Shown piece after piece: positions 1 to 12,500 of a stretch of 64,000 bases of DNA (within the stretch, counting starts at the first letter, position 1; the number at the start of each line of letters is the position of its first letter). The DNA lies in the NCBI GenBank assembly GCA_025024175.1, contig QCXZ01000137.1:66898680-66962679 (forward strand), written 5' to 3'. The stretch is from Rhyzopertha dominica. Taxonomy: Eukaryota > Arthropoda > Insecta > Coleoptera > Bostrichidae. The translations under genes and the position numbers were made by a program. A model generated the notes under the pieces. It did no database searches. It was not told the origin of the DNA and worked only from the letters and a program-made list of their open reading frames with translations.

Positions 1-194
1 AATGTCAAAAACTAGGAAAGTTAATACCTTGACGAGTTATATGTTTTAAATATTACATTTCTAAGACACTGACTTTTTTTAAATATACGTATTTTTCATT
101 TTTAGATGCAACAACTAATAATCACGATTAACTTTTACAGCGAATCTAAAAGCCCACAATTACTCTTTTCTAATAAATCTGCATCTTTTAATAG

Positions 195-423
195 ATTCTG
201 GGTACATGGTACGTTATACAGTACTACGCCAGTTCCGAAGAAGCTTTACCGTACCGATGTATGCGTGCAGAATTCACAATGTCCCCCATGCTCGTTGATG
301 TCACAATGAACTTCACTTATAGCTTCACAGATGATCCGCTAAACGAGCAGCTTGTAGGAAATATAACCTGGACAGTGCCTAATCCGGAAGAACCTGCTCA
401 CTGGACACATTCCGAAGACACTT
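195..423 (+). CDS. Lipocalin exon (GxW motif)
   Basis: Internal coding exon. An in-frame TAG at 192-194 is part of the 3' splice site, so the reading frame can only start at 195. It contains GTWY and a potential N-glycosylation site (NFT). It ends in phase 1 at GTAAGT. Confidence 0.82.
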
Positions 424-3400
424 GTAAGTGTATAAAGTAGGAATTGCTGGTTACCCGTATATGTACAGATATTATCCTTGGCTGCAGAATAAATGTGTAA
501 TTGTCGCTGTTGGAGGTATTACTTGAATCAGTCGTATTATTAAGAATGCCAAGGGGATAGGTTAGATCATAGATAATGATTTTTTAATATGTTATCAAAG
601 TTTACAATCAGTAAATCTGAGAAGTAAAGACAAACTTTAAGTTACTAAACACACACATAAACCTTTGATTGAGACGTGCAACAGAATAAATTTCTTTCTT
701 AGAAACCAGTTTGTGAGGATTTATTGCTTCTTTTCGTGCTTAATGTCATGCTTCTTCCACATATTCTTGCATGTTACCATTTGAATTTATAGTTACCACC
801 GTCTTATCAAATCTCGTGATCTGAGGATCTGATCTGGATAAATGTTTCGTTCGTGCTTCCTAAGTAAAAGAACACATTTCTCGACTGCTTGTACATTTTT
901 TTTAGGTTTAAAAGATCACGGAGCGTTTTGTTCCAGTATCTCACGTTAATTGTCATCGAAAATTTATTTTTCGCCCCCATACATTGAAAACACAGCAATG
1001 TATTATTTTAGCCTTATCATTTTGTAGGAGTGAAAAGGGTAAAAAAGTTAGAAACGTAATACTTATGACTTCATTTTTTTGCACAAAAATTAGATAGCGT
1101 ATGCTTAACATTAGTGAGGGTCATCAGGACTGCTAGGTTACATGAGTTTGTTGATATTAGTAATTATATAAAAAATGCACTTTTTAGATACCCACAAATT
1201 GGTAAGGTATTGTGGAATGCTATACACATCGCGCAATAAAAGTTAAATGGAATTTTTAAAACAAATCAATATTTATTTATTCTTCATCTATGAAACATAC
1301 AAAAACTAATTGCACAGAAAACTACTGCAAGCGAACAAATACAACACAAAAATATATCTTTTTTTGTGAAATAAACAACAAAAAAAATAGTAAGCCAAAT
1401 AAAAATGTCAGAACATTCCCATGGCGTTTTAAAAGTAACTTTAGCCAGTGTTTGCCGGCACATTGCCTCAAGACAGAAAAACAGTTTGGTAAATTATTTC
1501 TTTTTGCAAGTTGAAAAGCCATGTTTCGTACATCTTGCCTTGTTAATGCAAAATAATTTTTTCCATGACTAACAAATGTTCTATTAGTTCATTTTCTAGT
1601 TGATCTGTAAGAATTGGTGTCCTTCCAAGCTTTTGTTTAGATACATTTTTCCCTGCAACCTTTTTTGAACAATATCGAAATAATGTCGAGCGAGGAACAC
1701 AATAGCGCTTGGACGCTATGGACAGATTCAACTGCAACTTTTCCTACCAAACCTGCTCTTTGACATTCTTTTTCGGCATATTTTCTAAAAACATGCAACA
1801 ATAATGTATACCTTAAAATATCTGCCAATGTGGAATATTCCACATTTGGGTACTACCTATGCAATATTCCACATTAAGAATCTTATTGCTTGTACTTTAC
1901 TTTGTCGCCACATTTTGTTTAAGAATTGTTATTGTTAAGACTTTTATTGAAACAGCAGCTATGTACTTTGATATTACTTTGCATAACAAAAAAGGGATAT
2001 TATCTTAAATATATTTAAGAAAATAAAAAACTTGTACACTCACTCCAAAGTTCTGCTTTCTGATGGCACGCTTGATACGATTTTTTGAGGTTATGTATAA
2101 CGCGGGAAAATTGAATTTATCTCATGGTTTTAATATTGGCTGAGGCTATGTTATACACCTAATGGACAAGAGATGCCGTACATACTTTATCTAAATTCGT
2201 TGTATTCCACTTTACGTCACTATTCCACATTTAGCAACTTTACTCTATTATTAAAGTCGAATACCTTTATTACCTCAACAAATACGGAAACACCACCCAT
2301 GTGCGCAAACAGTTCCAAGACTGATTTCTTTTCCGACATATGGGCAGCTCCAGGTCTTTAACGAGGGTAACACCTTAAAGTAATAATTGTAAACACCATA
2401 TATAGGCGCAGTATGCAAGTCAGATCAGAAGATCAGATCAGCCATTGTCAAGTAGCAGCCGCGCGAACTTATTATCAACCGTGTTGTGTGACGAAATCGC
2501 GATGGAGCAATGCGGGCAGCGATCCGATTTCCCGTTTTACTTGGGAAAACAGCTACGGAGACATTTGAGTCCATGAAGATAGTTTACGGGAATGATTGTT
2601 GTGACGAAACTTGGTGTTACCAGTACGAACCTACGACAAAATGGCAAAGTATGGAGTGGGTCGGTGTTGGTTCGCCAAGGCCGAAGAAAGCGCGAATGAC
2701 CAAATCAAAAACAAAGACTCGCGGTCATCCGCCGTACTCACCCGATTTGGCACCAAGTGACTTTTTTTATTCCCGAACATCAAATTTCAGATGAAGGATC
2801 AACGTTAGATGATGTAAATGATATTCAAGAAACGGTGACACGCGAATTAAAAAAAGATCTAAAAAAGGAATATTCCGACAGCTTCACATGGTTGTATGAG
2901 CGCATTTAGATTGGAAGAAACTATGTAGAATCCATTGTCTTCAGTTTTCTTTAGTTTTTATTAAGCCAGTCTCGGAACTTTCTGGACAGACGATGTATGA
3001 CGTAGTTTTACTTCCTTTGTTTTAGTGGCCCCTGAATTATTGGGTTACGCAAATTAACATCACGTCTACTTGTATTGTATGGCTAAATAGATATTCAACC
3101 ACTGATTGACGAATTAACGATTAAACAACTCTACGCTTTTTTTGCATGCGAGACAAAGTTTACCCCTTATGGCGCAAATTATGCATCAGTAGATACTATT
3201 TACTGTAATCACAGTGACTTTGGTACCTATATAAAAGCATTTCCGCGAAATGAATTCTGGAAACGCAGGTTTTTTTTTAGTTTTTTTGGGGCTAAGATTG
3301 GGATAATTGTGACAATAATTATTTTTTGGAACGGGATAAAACCTAAGTCAGGATGGAACTATCACGGGAGAATATTACTCAGTAGCTAGGTAACAAATGT

Positions 3401-3824
3401 GTATAATAAAACCTTATTCATGATTGTATTTTATCAACAATTGATTTATCTACTAATCTGAAAATCTGATGTAACCTATGTTTAATGTGTTTCAGATGAA
3501 GGCATATACAACACCTACGTAATGGACTCGGACTATAGCTCCTGGGCACTGTTGCTGCATTGCGCGGAAAAATCTAAGGTTCCTAGGTATTTGTCCAGTT
3601 TTATTATGAGCAGACAACCAACCATAGGGATAAATGTAATATCTTACCTGAGAGACAAATTACCACGCTATGATATTGACCTGGCGTATATGTTTGACAT
3701 GCCCCAAACAAACTGTGAATCCCACGTGCCGATAGATGGCGATTTGCCGCCATCAATTCTGAATGGCAGAATACCGCCCTCTATGAGACGACATCCCATG
3801 AAGCATCCTCATCATTTTGGATAA
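195..3824 (+). CDS. Lipocalin (apolipoprotein D/crustacyanin-like), last two coding exons
   Basis: Partial gene: exon 195-423 joined to exon 3496-3824, ending at TAA 3822-3824; 5' exons lie left of the window. Lipocalins are small secreted beta-barrel proteins that bind lipids, retinoids or bilins. The first exon opens with the family GxW signature (ILGTWYVIQYYASSEE) and a Cys in YRCM. The second carries the YNTYVMDSDYSSWALLLHC strand pattern, which matches structurally conserved region 2 of ApoD-like lipocalins, and ends with DMPQTNCE, whose Cys normally pairs with the barrel. After that comes a Pro/Arg/His-rich tail of about 30 residues, ending HPMKHPHHFG, longer than usual. Splice sites: acceptor AG 193-194, donor GTAAGT 424, acceptor AG 3494-3495; the join completes a Tyr codon. 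The intron (424-3495) carries pogo-like and mariner remnants. Family assignment is firm; the exact orthologue (for example insect Karl or Lazarillo) is not. Confidence 0.85.
1322..1858 (-). mobile_element. pogo/Tigger-Jerky-type transposase fragment, frameshifted
   Basis: Minus-strand conceptual translation shows a psq-like helix-turn-helix (IASKRYCVPRSTLFRYC, LGRTPILTDQLENELIEHLL). In another frame it shows a CENP-B-type stretch (MAFQLAKRNNLPNCFS, then HWLKLLLKRH). These two segments are adjacent in pogo-superfamily transposases such as Tigger/Jerky-like proteins. The frame breaks between them and no DDE domain follows, so it is a dead N-terminal remnant in the lipocalin intron. Confidence 0.65.
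2430..2995 (+). mobile_element. mariner transposase remnant with internal deletion
   Basis: The plus strand reads the mariner N-terminal helix (IRFPVLLGKTATETFESMK), then DETWCYQYEPTTKWQS (the first catalytic Asp block), then jumps to GHPPYSPDLAPSDFF (the DLAPSD block) and a mariner-like C-terminus across frameshifts and stops. About half of the transposase is missing, so this is an inactive deletion derivative. It lies in the lipocalin intron. Confidence 0.75.
3496..3824 (+). CDS. Lipocalin terminal exon
   Basis: Terminal coding exon after acceptor TTTCAG; it completes the split Tyr codon and runs to TAA. It encodes the second conserved barrel region (DSDYSSWALLLHC) and the C-terminal Cys. 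Confidence 0.85.
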
Positions 3825-3874
3825 TGGTTTGTAATTCTAGAAGTCTCCTTGTAATTGTTTCTTTCAGTTTATAT

Positions 3875-3880
3875 AATAAA
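3875..3880 (+). terminator. Poly(A) signal of lipocalin gene
   Basis: AATAAA lies 50 bp after the lipocalin stop codon and is followed by an A-rich run. It is the expected cleavage/polyadenylation signal. Confidence 0.7.
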
Positions 3881-6372
3881 ACATAAAAAAATGTGTGACT
3901 TATTATTTCTATTAGGAACAATTAGGTCCGGGATACTCTTGAGATAACCATAAGCACTATTGCTGCAACCAACAATACCAAAATAGTATATACGCTGTAT
4001 TCCGATTGGCACACGGCAAACGCGAGCTTTATAACAATAAATTATTTTAACAACAAATAAGTATATTTATTTGAATCTTTCAGATAAGCATTGTCTATCT
4101 TTAAATATGTATCCAGTTGTGTTTAAATGCTGCTGTTTTCTAAAAAAAATAGTTGGATCTCTTTCTATAGTTATCTCGAATATATGTATCTTTTCCCTCC
4201 TTCCAGGATCACAGAAGCAGTTCATGTCGGACATTTGCAGAAGGCCCTGTAACTTACCTATTCCACATTCCATTAAATTTATTAACAGTGACCATTCTTG
4301 TTTACTTATACTCCGGAACAACCGTATCAGTAGGTATCACCATTCTTTAGCTTGTAAGGTTTAGAAAATGAGAAGTAGTAAAGTTATATAAATATATGAA
4401 AAAATGAGCGATTTATCTTTTTATTAAATTTACAGATAACTCCATTTAAAAGGATAATTTGGTTAATTAGTTCCAATTTAGTGTAAATAGTTTTGTAAAT
4501 CATGGCAACTCAAGAGTTCAGATGTAAACCAACAACAAAGAAAAAAGTATATAAAGTGGCTCTGTCTTTGACAATAGAACCTTAAAAATTAAACATGGGG
4601 TGGTAAGGGATTGCTTTGCAGTTTGTGTGTCTACTGTGCAAGAATCGAGACGCAAAAAGCTTGTAGCTTTCCAGATAAGATGAAAAATGTGAAATGAATA
4701 AAAACCTTTGCGGTTTTGGTGATTACCCAAAAGGTTCATGGTAAAGTCCAGAATAAGATAAAGCAGATGATCAGTTTGCAACTATTATTGTCAGGTTTAT
4801 CACTTAGAGATATGACGTTTAAGAAAATCATATTTTATGTTTTTGTATAAAATAAAATAAATATTTAATTACCTTGATACTGAGAGAATTACTTACCTTT
4901 AGTAGATTGATATGTCAATTAGGTTATGGAAAACTAAATTGGGTATTTGCTGTGTATTTATATTTTATTAAATTGCATACTAATATGTAGCATCTAATCC
5001 ACAAAACAGCTGTAACAGCTTATAAATTCGAAAGAAATGAATCTTAAGGTCTATTTTTAATATTAAAAATGTGAATATTTAAAGGGACCGCCGAAACGCG
5101 AACATATTGGCCGTGACGTCAGGTGTCTTGTAAATGGCCGTTTGTTTACATCTGGGGTCAGCGCGTCACGCTTCGAACTCAGCCTGTCAATTTATCAGTT
5201 TGTTGTTTGCATTCATTTTGTGACAAGCGTATTACAATACGCCAAGAAAAAGTGAAATACTTATGAGTTATGACTTCTGAAGGCATGTTCATTGTTATGG
5301 AATTTGTGTACAGCGAGGAGCGGTACAACGCGGCGGAGATGAGGAACGTAAAAGCAACAGCATAAGTTAACTTTTTTTCAAATTAACGCAGCATTGATAA
5401 TTTGATCACAGTGGGTTGTTGGAAACATACTAGTTGTAAACATAAAAATGTAAGAATCAAAAACGTACCCTAAAATTGACATTTATTTTAGAGGTCAGAA
5501 TAAATATAAATTGCCATTTTTTGTGGGCTCTTGCGGCTCGTTTCCGGTCTGGCTAACAGTCGAATTTATGGGGAACAACATCGTTCTTTATTATAACATT
5601 TCCCTCTATCAACTTAAAACGGATATAATTTTTCATATCCTCTTCAAGCTATAAAAAAATGGAAACTGAATAGTAAACACACACAGAATAATAAAACTTA
5701 CGGTAAGAATTAAGATGATCTTCACAACAGAAAAACAAATTTTGTGATTTCGGCATATCACGTCTTGGGGCCTTAAACAATTTTTTCATATGTCGATAAT
5801 CTCTAGGAACGGTTACAAAAATTTTGTTAGCTGTACTGACTCAAGTACTTTTATAACCATGTACAAAACAACTCTTGTTTTGTTTTCCATAAATAATTGA
5901 TGCTTGTAAAACTANAAATTTCAGACCTGAAATTCTGTACCTACAAATATTTTTTTGTTTTTTTTTTTTTAAATGGCATACAATATATATGCATTTCAAG
6001 AGTCATTTTATGTAATTTTCAAAAAAAGTGATAATACCCAATTGTGCTGCTGCCTTGTATCACAACTAAGTCATTATGTATCTTACTGAAATAAGTCCAC
6101 TCAAAAATGCAACAAAATACATATATTTCAAATATTAATACATAAATATATACATAAGTATCTCAGGATTAATCTATAAAGCTGATCTATAAAATATATT
6201 ACTTAGTGTCTATATCATCACATATTAAGATTTAGCATCCACAACAAAATTAATTACGAAAATAAACTTTACTATTTCACCTAAGATCAACAGGTAATTA
6301 TGAACATCATGCACCTAGATGTATCTCCCAAGGAAACTGTAAAGCCAATTTAAAATCAAACTTCGACAACGT
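3881..6372. other. Intergenic region between convergent lipocalin and WDR44
   Basis: No exon-like reading frame was found. The two flanking genes converge here, so it should contain the WDR44 3'UTR; a candidate minus-strand poly(A) signal (TTTATT on plus) lies at 5587-5592. A less AT-rich patch at 5085-5240 contains a perfect CRE-like TGACGTCA near 5114 and has no assigned role. Confidence 0.5.
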
Positions 6373-6516
6373 TTATGCTAGCGCTGAAGCCGGCAAAGAA
6401 CTGTGCTTTGGTTTCATCTTATTTACAAAAACCTTTATACAACCGTTAAAATCTGCTGAAACTAAAACATATCCCCCACAACCCTTTGTATGTTGCTCAA
6501 CTACTGGATCTTCCAC
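6373..6516 (-). CDS. WDR44: WDR44 terminal coding exon 10 (last WD blade)
   Basis: Too short for ordinary ORF listing. Acceptor TCTTTCAG, then GYVLVSADFNGCIKVFVNK, which matches the final propeller strand of WDR44, then TAA at 6375-6373. Phase 0 matches exon 9. A transposon starts only about 50 bp upstream, at 6568. Confidence 0.9.
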   Translation of the reverse strand: MEDPVVEQHTKGCGGYVLVSADFNGCIKVFVNKMKPKHSSLPASALA

Positions 6517-9500
6517 CTGAAAGACAAAGTCACAAATTAAAAATGTGCTGAGGAAACTTTCTAACCTTTAAGAGGGGCGTTTACCTAGAGCGAATCGGGT
6601 CATTTTAAGCACCTACCGTTTTACATTTTACCGAGTTATTCGAAACTTTTTCGAAGTGAAATTTCGACACGGCAATGACAAAAGATGTAGCTACAACGTA
6701 GAGTTCGAGTTTTTTCTGAATTTGGTACGGTAATGTAAATATTTGTTGTTATATTTTGCTTAAAAATGCGTATTTTTGGCGAGTTATATCTCGAAAACTA
6801 AGGCACATAAACGAAAAATTCGAACTCCACGTTGTAGCTACATATATCTTTCTACACTACCAAAAACATGAGCACGATAAATAAGTATAAACGTTCAAAA
6901 AATCTAAAACCGCAAACCCTTTCGCACGAGTCCGTCAAGAGAGCGGAATGCGAATGCCCATCCCCACCAGATCCGTCGCGTGGTATCCACACAACAGTGA
7001 GGCTAAGATGCAAACCTGTCGGGAATGATCGTGCGGTATACGATTTATTCCGATATGACCGGATTTCTAAGCTTTTATTTCTAAATACACGTGACAAGTT
7101 TAATGTTAAAAGCTCTTTCACATTAATTTACTGTCTGCCGAAGCAATGGGGAGGCGGAATGAAAATTATTATAAAAGTTCCTCCAAAAATCATAGTCGAC
7201 ATGCAGTTAGAATGAAATGTTATATAGTTCATATTTACAGAAATAAATGGGTTATTCCATATTTTGAATAACCTGGTATAATATCATAGTAAGTTACTAA
7301 TATCATGCTTACTTTTTTATGCACACGCTACAGTCAGCAATTTTCCGAATATTAGTTTAGCCCGTCTGATCTTTGCGTAATTTCAACCTATCGGCTACCC
7401 TCTTACGTCCCATGTCCCGCTGGTAACATGGGTTGCATAGTTTACATTTTGCCCGATCGCTCCAAGTAAATGCCCCTCTTAAATTTGGTCACACAGAGAT
7501 ATGAGTAAGTTTGGGATTAACAATAGACCATAAGCTTCGTTTTAATCGGCAGGTTAGCAAACAGATTCAAAGAGCCTTCATGAATTAAAAAAAGTTATTT
7601 TTATTCAAATTATGTACAGGGTGAGCAAATAAGAGAGGTGGCTGGTCATATCTCATAAATCAGTAGCCCTAGAGCTTTGAGGTAAAAAATTTCTGAAGTA
7701 AAGTGGCCAAGAGAAATTGCTGGAAAATATTTTCGAGTTTGTAAAGTGACCGTTAGAGGGCGCTGTGGTACCTCTAAATTACAAAATTAATGTTTGTGTC
7801 ATTTTTAGCCTAATAAATGTCTGCGGTATTAAACATTTTAAGATTGCTTGGACTAAAATCTACCATTATTTAGATCATTTTTTTGTTAAATGTCAAATAA
7901 AGGAGTGGGGGGCGGGTGAATCTCAATATAGAAAATCGCTAATATTTCAGGTTTGGCTTGACCGATTTCAACCAACGCAATTTTAAGTGTCAGAACATTT
8001 TTTGTGTGTTGACAGCAAGAGGTCATTTTCTGAAGTTACTACCTAAATATCAATTTTTCTCAAAATTTTTAAATGTAAAGATATAAGGCTATGTGCTTCA
8101 TTAAAAGAACAATTGAATATAAACTAAAATGGTGAAAACCAAACCATTTAAAAATTTAGCGAAAAATCGATTTTAGGTAGTCAGAAACCGTCCTCTTGCA
8201 GTCAACACACAATGTTCTGACACTTACAATTGCTTTTTATAAGGGCACGAAAGCTCTTAAAAACGACACCTCATCGGTTGAAATCGGTCAAGCCGAACCT
8301 GAAATATTAGCGATTTTCTATATTAATATTCACCCGCCCCCCACTCCTTTATTTGACATTTAACAAAAAAATGTTCTAAACAAAAATGGTAGATTTTAGT
8401 CTAAACAATCTTAAAATGTTTAATACCGCAGACATTTATTAGGCTAAAAATGACACAAACATTAATTTTGTAATTTGGAGGTACCACAGCGCCCTCTAGC
8501 GGTCACTTTACAAACTCAAAAATATTTTCCAGCAATTTCTCTTGGCCACTTTAGTTAAGAAATTTTTTACCTCAAAGCCTAGGGCTACTGGTTTATGAGA
8601 TATGACCGGCCACCTCTCTTATTTGCTCACCCTGCACAATTTCAGAAACTGAAATTATCATTACATTCCTGACCAAAATGTCACATCACTCACTAGTGTG
8701 GATTTCATTTTTGTAAATAACTAATGACTAAGATATTTAACCTTGTTTGTGCTTTTAGAAAAGCAATCATTTTTTCAAACTGCTTTTGTTGAAAATATGT
8801 AAATCAAAAACTCAGTGTGTTTCAAGAGTTTTCTGTAAAATTTTTAACATAAAGATAAGTAATCATGATCATGTATGCCATTGTACATGAAGCTGTTTGA
8901 GCTAATACTCTTGGTGAAGAAGGACACAGCTACCAATATGTTCCTGAATTGTTATGTCTTCATCATACAATCAGCAGATCATTGAGGTGATTCAAGAGAC
9001 TATATCTCATGCAAGGTGACTGAGACCTATAAGAAAATGACTTTCTATTGGTTATCTTAGTAGCAGAAGGCCTACAATGTGTCCGCTTCTCAAGAGGCAG
9101 CATCGTTTAGCCAGACTAAGATTTGCAAGAGACCACCTTCACTGGACTTTGGAAGACTAGCAGTGTTTTTTCTCAGATAAGAAACTCTGTTATGTAGTGG
9201 AGTGACACAACTTTTGATGCATGCACACTTTAACTGTACAAAGTATGTAGAGAGGGAACTACAAGATTAACATTTGCAACATTTACTGCTGCCAACTGTT
9301 TATTTATACATGATAATGCATGTGGTGCAAATTTCTGCTATGGAGTGACCACCAAGGAGTTTCAATCGTAAATACCACAGAACATGTTAAAATGCCAGTT
9401 TAGAAGGGTTACATTTCAAAGATTTTTGTTCAGATGAAGGCCACATCTACAGCAGAGCGGGATGATAATATTCCTCAAAAAGAAATTCACAACTTAATTA

Positions 9501-12500
9501 ATTAAAGACAACACCAGATACTAACAAGTATCTTTAGTTTTTGTTTCTCACAGAACATTGTTGTTAAGTTTTACCTTGTTTTATTTTAAATAAACCTGTT
9601 TGTTTAAAAGGTTCATTAAAACCTAGTAAGATTTCATGTTTTCATTATTATTTAAAAGTGTTTGTAAATCATTTATCTACATAATAAAGTTAATGTAACA
9701 AACTGCAAGTAATGGGGTAACATGGTCCACGATTTTGCTTGAAATATTACAAAACAAAAATTGGTTATCATGTTTGCAAGATTTGAAAAATACTTATAGA
9801 GACCACAAGGAAGCATATTAGGGCCTCTATTGTTCACTTTGAAGATAATACATTATTTACAGTGAATGTTTGTAAGTTGGAGATACCAATAATAAAAATA
9901 GAGATTTTAGTTTGAAATACGTAAACAAAACAGATGTACTAAAAACTTACTGTTTATTTAATGACTAGTAAATGTATGCAGGAATATAAATTATCAGTGC
10001 GCAATGTGTTTTCAGTGTCCTCATACATCATCACCAAGACTTGCATAAACCTACCTGTTTGGTACTTCCTCCTTGATTCTCATTTTGCTTCTGATCTGTT
10101 TCATGCAGCATTTGTATAATATCATCAGGATTCGGTGCGAATATGGCACAAGTAACGACGGCATTATGGGCTTTAATGGCTTCCCAAAAATCATTCCTAT
10201 CTCTCCTAACCGAAGAAAATTTCGAATAGTCGTGGTTGGTCTTCCAAATATAAATATCTCGATTTTCCGATCCGCTGACTATATATTTACCGTCATGACT
10301 GAAGCTGGCTTTGATCTGACTGCTTGTGTTCACGTATCCCTTATATTTACAAGAGACATTCAGGTCCCTCAAGTCATAAAGTCGTATACGGCTATCGTTG
10401 GACGTAACTAGAATTTTGTCCTCGCCCGGCATCGGTTCTATGCCACTGATCTTTCTGCCCGTGGCGTTTCTACCCCTCGACGAACGCACATGAATCTGAG
10501 TGTGATACTTGAGCTGGTCCGTGTTGTAAAATATACAGCGGCCATCGTACGATCCCACAACTGCAAACTTTCCATTTTGGGAAAAGTTTGCTGCTGTTAT
10601 GAGTTTAGGGTTGCCTTCGACTTCGTTCCATACGGCTACCTACATTACAATAAAAAAAATTATTTTGACGTTTTTTTTTAAGTTTACTATCTTATAGGTG
10701 TGGCAGTTCAAATTTTTTTTTATTATTTTCTCCTGTACAGCTTCTTAAAGAAACTGCAACCTACTAATAGTGCATTTTCAGTTAAGATTTTTATTCAATT
10801 TAGCAAAAAGTACTAAAATTTTTTACAATATAATCATATTCATATGAACCTTATACATATTTTTTTTAAAGTTGTGTATTCAATGTTACGAAACATTATA
10901 AAGCTCACATATGCAAGAAATTTCTTGTCTCCAGAATTTTCCAAGAATGTGTTGTAAATAATACAACAAACAACTTGCATAAAAAAAAACATATTTTATA
11001 AAGCAAAAGCAGAAAGAGTTAAACATTTAATATTATTTAATGTATATATGGGCATATACTGAGTCGCCCAAATGAATATATTTCTTATATAACTTCTCCA
11101 TAACCATTCGCAACACAAAAAACTTTTGTGTTAAGTATTTTTAGATACTTACTGCAAGCTAATATTATTTTTTAAGATGACACACTGTATAGCGCAGTGA
11201 GCTTAAAAAGAAGCTTGGACCCATCAATTTTTATTTTCAGTTGTTCATACTGCACACTAATTTTCATGTAAAATATATTGGTAAGCAAGAAAAAATATCA
11301 CGTGACACATTTTTTATTTCATGTTCTAGTTATTTTTCATGTGTAATACTTTAGTGTCTGTATAAAAATATGTTTCATAGACACTTGCTACATCTTTTTT
11401 TTTTTGCCCAAATTTTTTTTTATTTAAAAAAAGGTAGGTTCTACAAATCGTTTAAAAACCTTTATGTTGAATCTTTAATATGTAATTATTGAAGGTAGTG
11501 AGTGTCCATACAGAGGCACTTTAATTTACAGACATTCACGGCTGCCAACTGTATGATTAAATGTCATATTTACAGAACAAATTTTCACCTTATACTACTA
11601 GCCCACAACGTTTTGTTAACCTCCAATGATGTATCTACACATAATGTAATTTACTGAATATTCCTTGTTTTAAATGGTAAACTTCTTGTGTCAAACCTTA
11701 GAAACAGCAGTCATGCAATGTACAGATGTTAAAAATATTTTTCATTTATAAGAACTTTAAGCTAGTAATGTGCAATGTCAATTTGTTTCAAGTTGAACAT
11801 AAAGCTTTGTACACAACTCGTATATACATACGATAGGTAAAGCTTGTATTACTGTTAACGATTTTAGTAAACTTGATTGTGTTCAACTCAATATGTAGTA
11901 TTTAATTTATACAGACATAAAGGTATGATATATGATATAAATATGGGAGTTTCCATAAAATGGTAAAACGAGTCTCTAGCCTTTAAAAATTGATAGTTTT
12001 ATTGAAAAACACGGAACTCCATTATTTCGTGAAATCATAACAGTGTCATTGCCACCTACATAGCTTGACAGGTGATTGAAAATGTGATTTTAAAAACTTT
12101 TTTCAAATAAAAAAATTTCAACAAACATGTTTTTTTTATATTCACGGTATTAATAAATAAAAAAATATATTTGTTAAAAAAAACTTAAACATCCTGTATA
12201 TTAAAAACTAAACATTTTTGGAATATGTTTATTTGAAACAAATTTTTAAAATCATATTTTCTTTATCAGCTTTCAAGCGTTGTCGGGGGCAATGACAGTT
12301 TTGTCTAAAAATTCACGTCTCAAGTTCTATTAAAAAACGGGGTCTGCATTTTCCCAGGGCACACCACTGGTGCTATAAAAATCTCAGGTCACTTGTTTTT
12401 ATTTTACCTTATGCCATTATCATTCCCACCAAATGTGAGGTCGATATCTTTCAGGAATAATTTTAAAAAATCATTTTTTTAAATTTAACTTTAAAACCCT

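Noticed and set aside
6868..7215. 115-codon open frame inside the TTAA element, partly open in all three copies
   Set aside because: Between copies 1 and 2 most base changes in this frame alter the amino acid, and copies have frameshifts at its start. That is the pattern of neutral decay, not of a protein kept by selection.
10073..10411. 112-codon plus-strand frame over WDR44 exon 9
   Set aside because: Antisense shadow of the conserved WD40 coding sequence.
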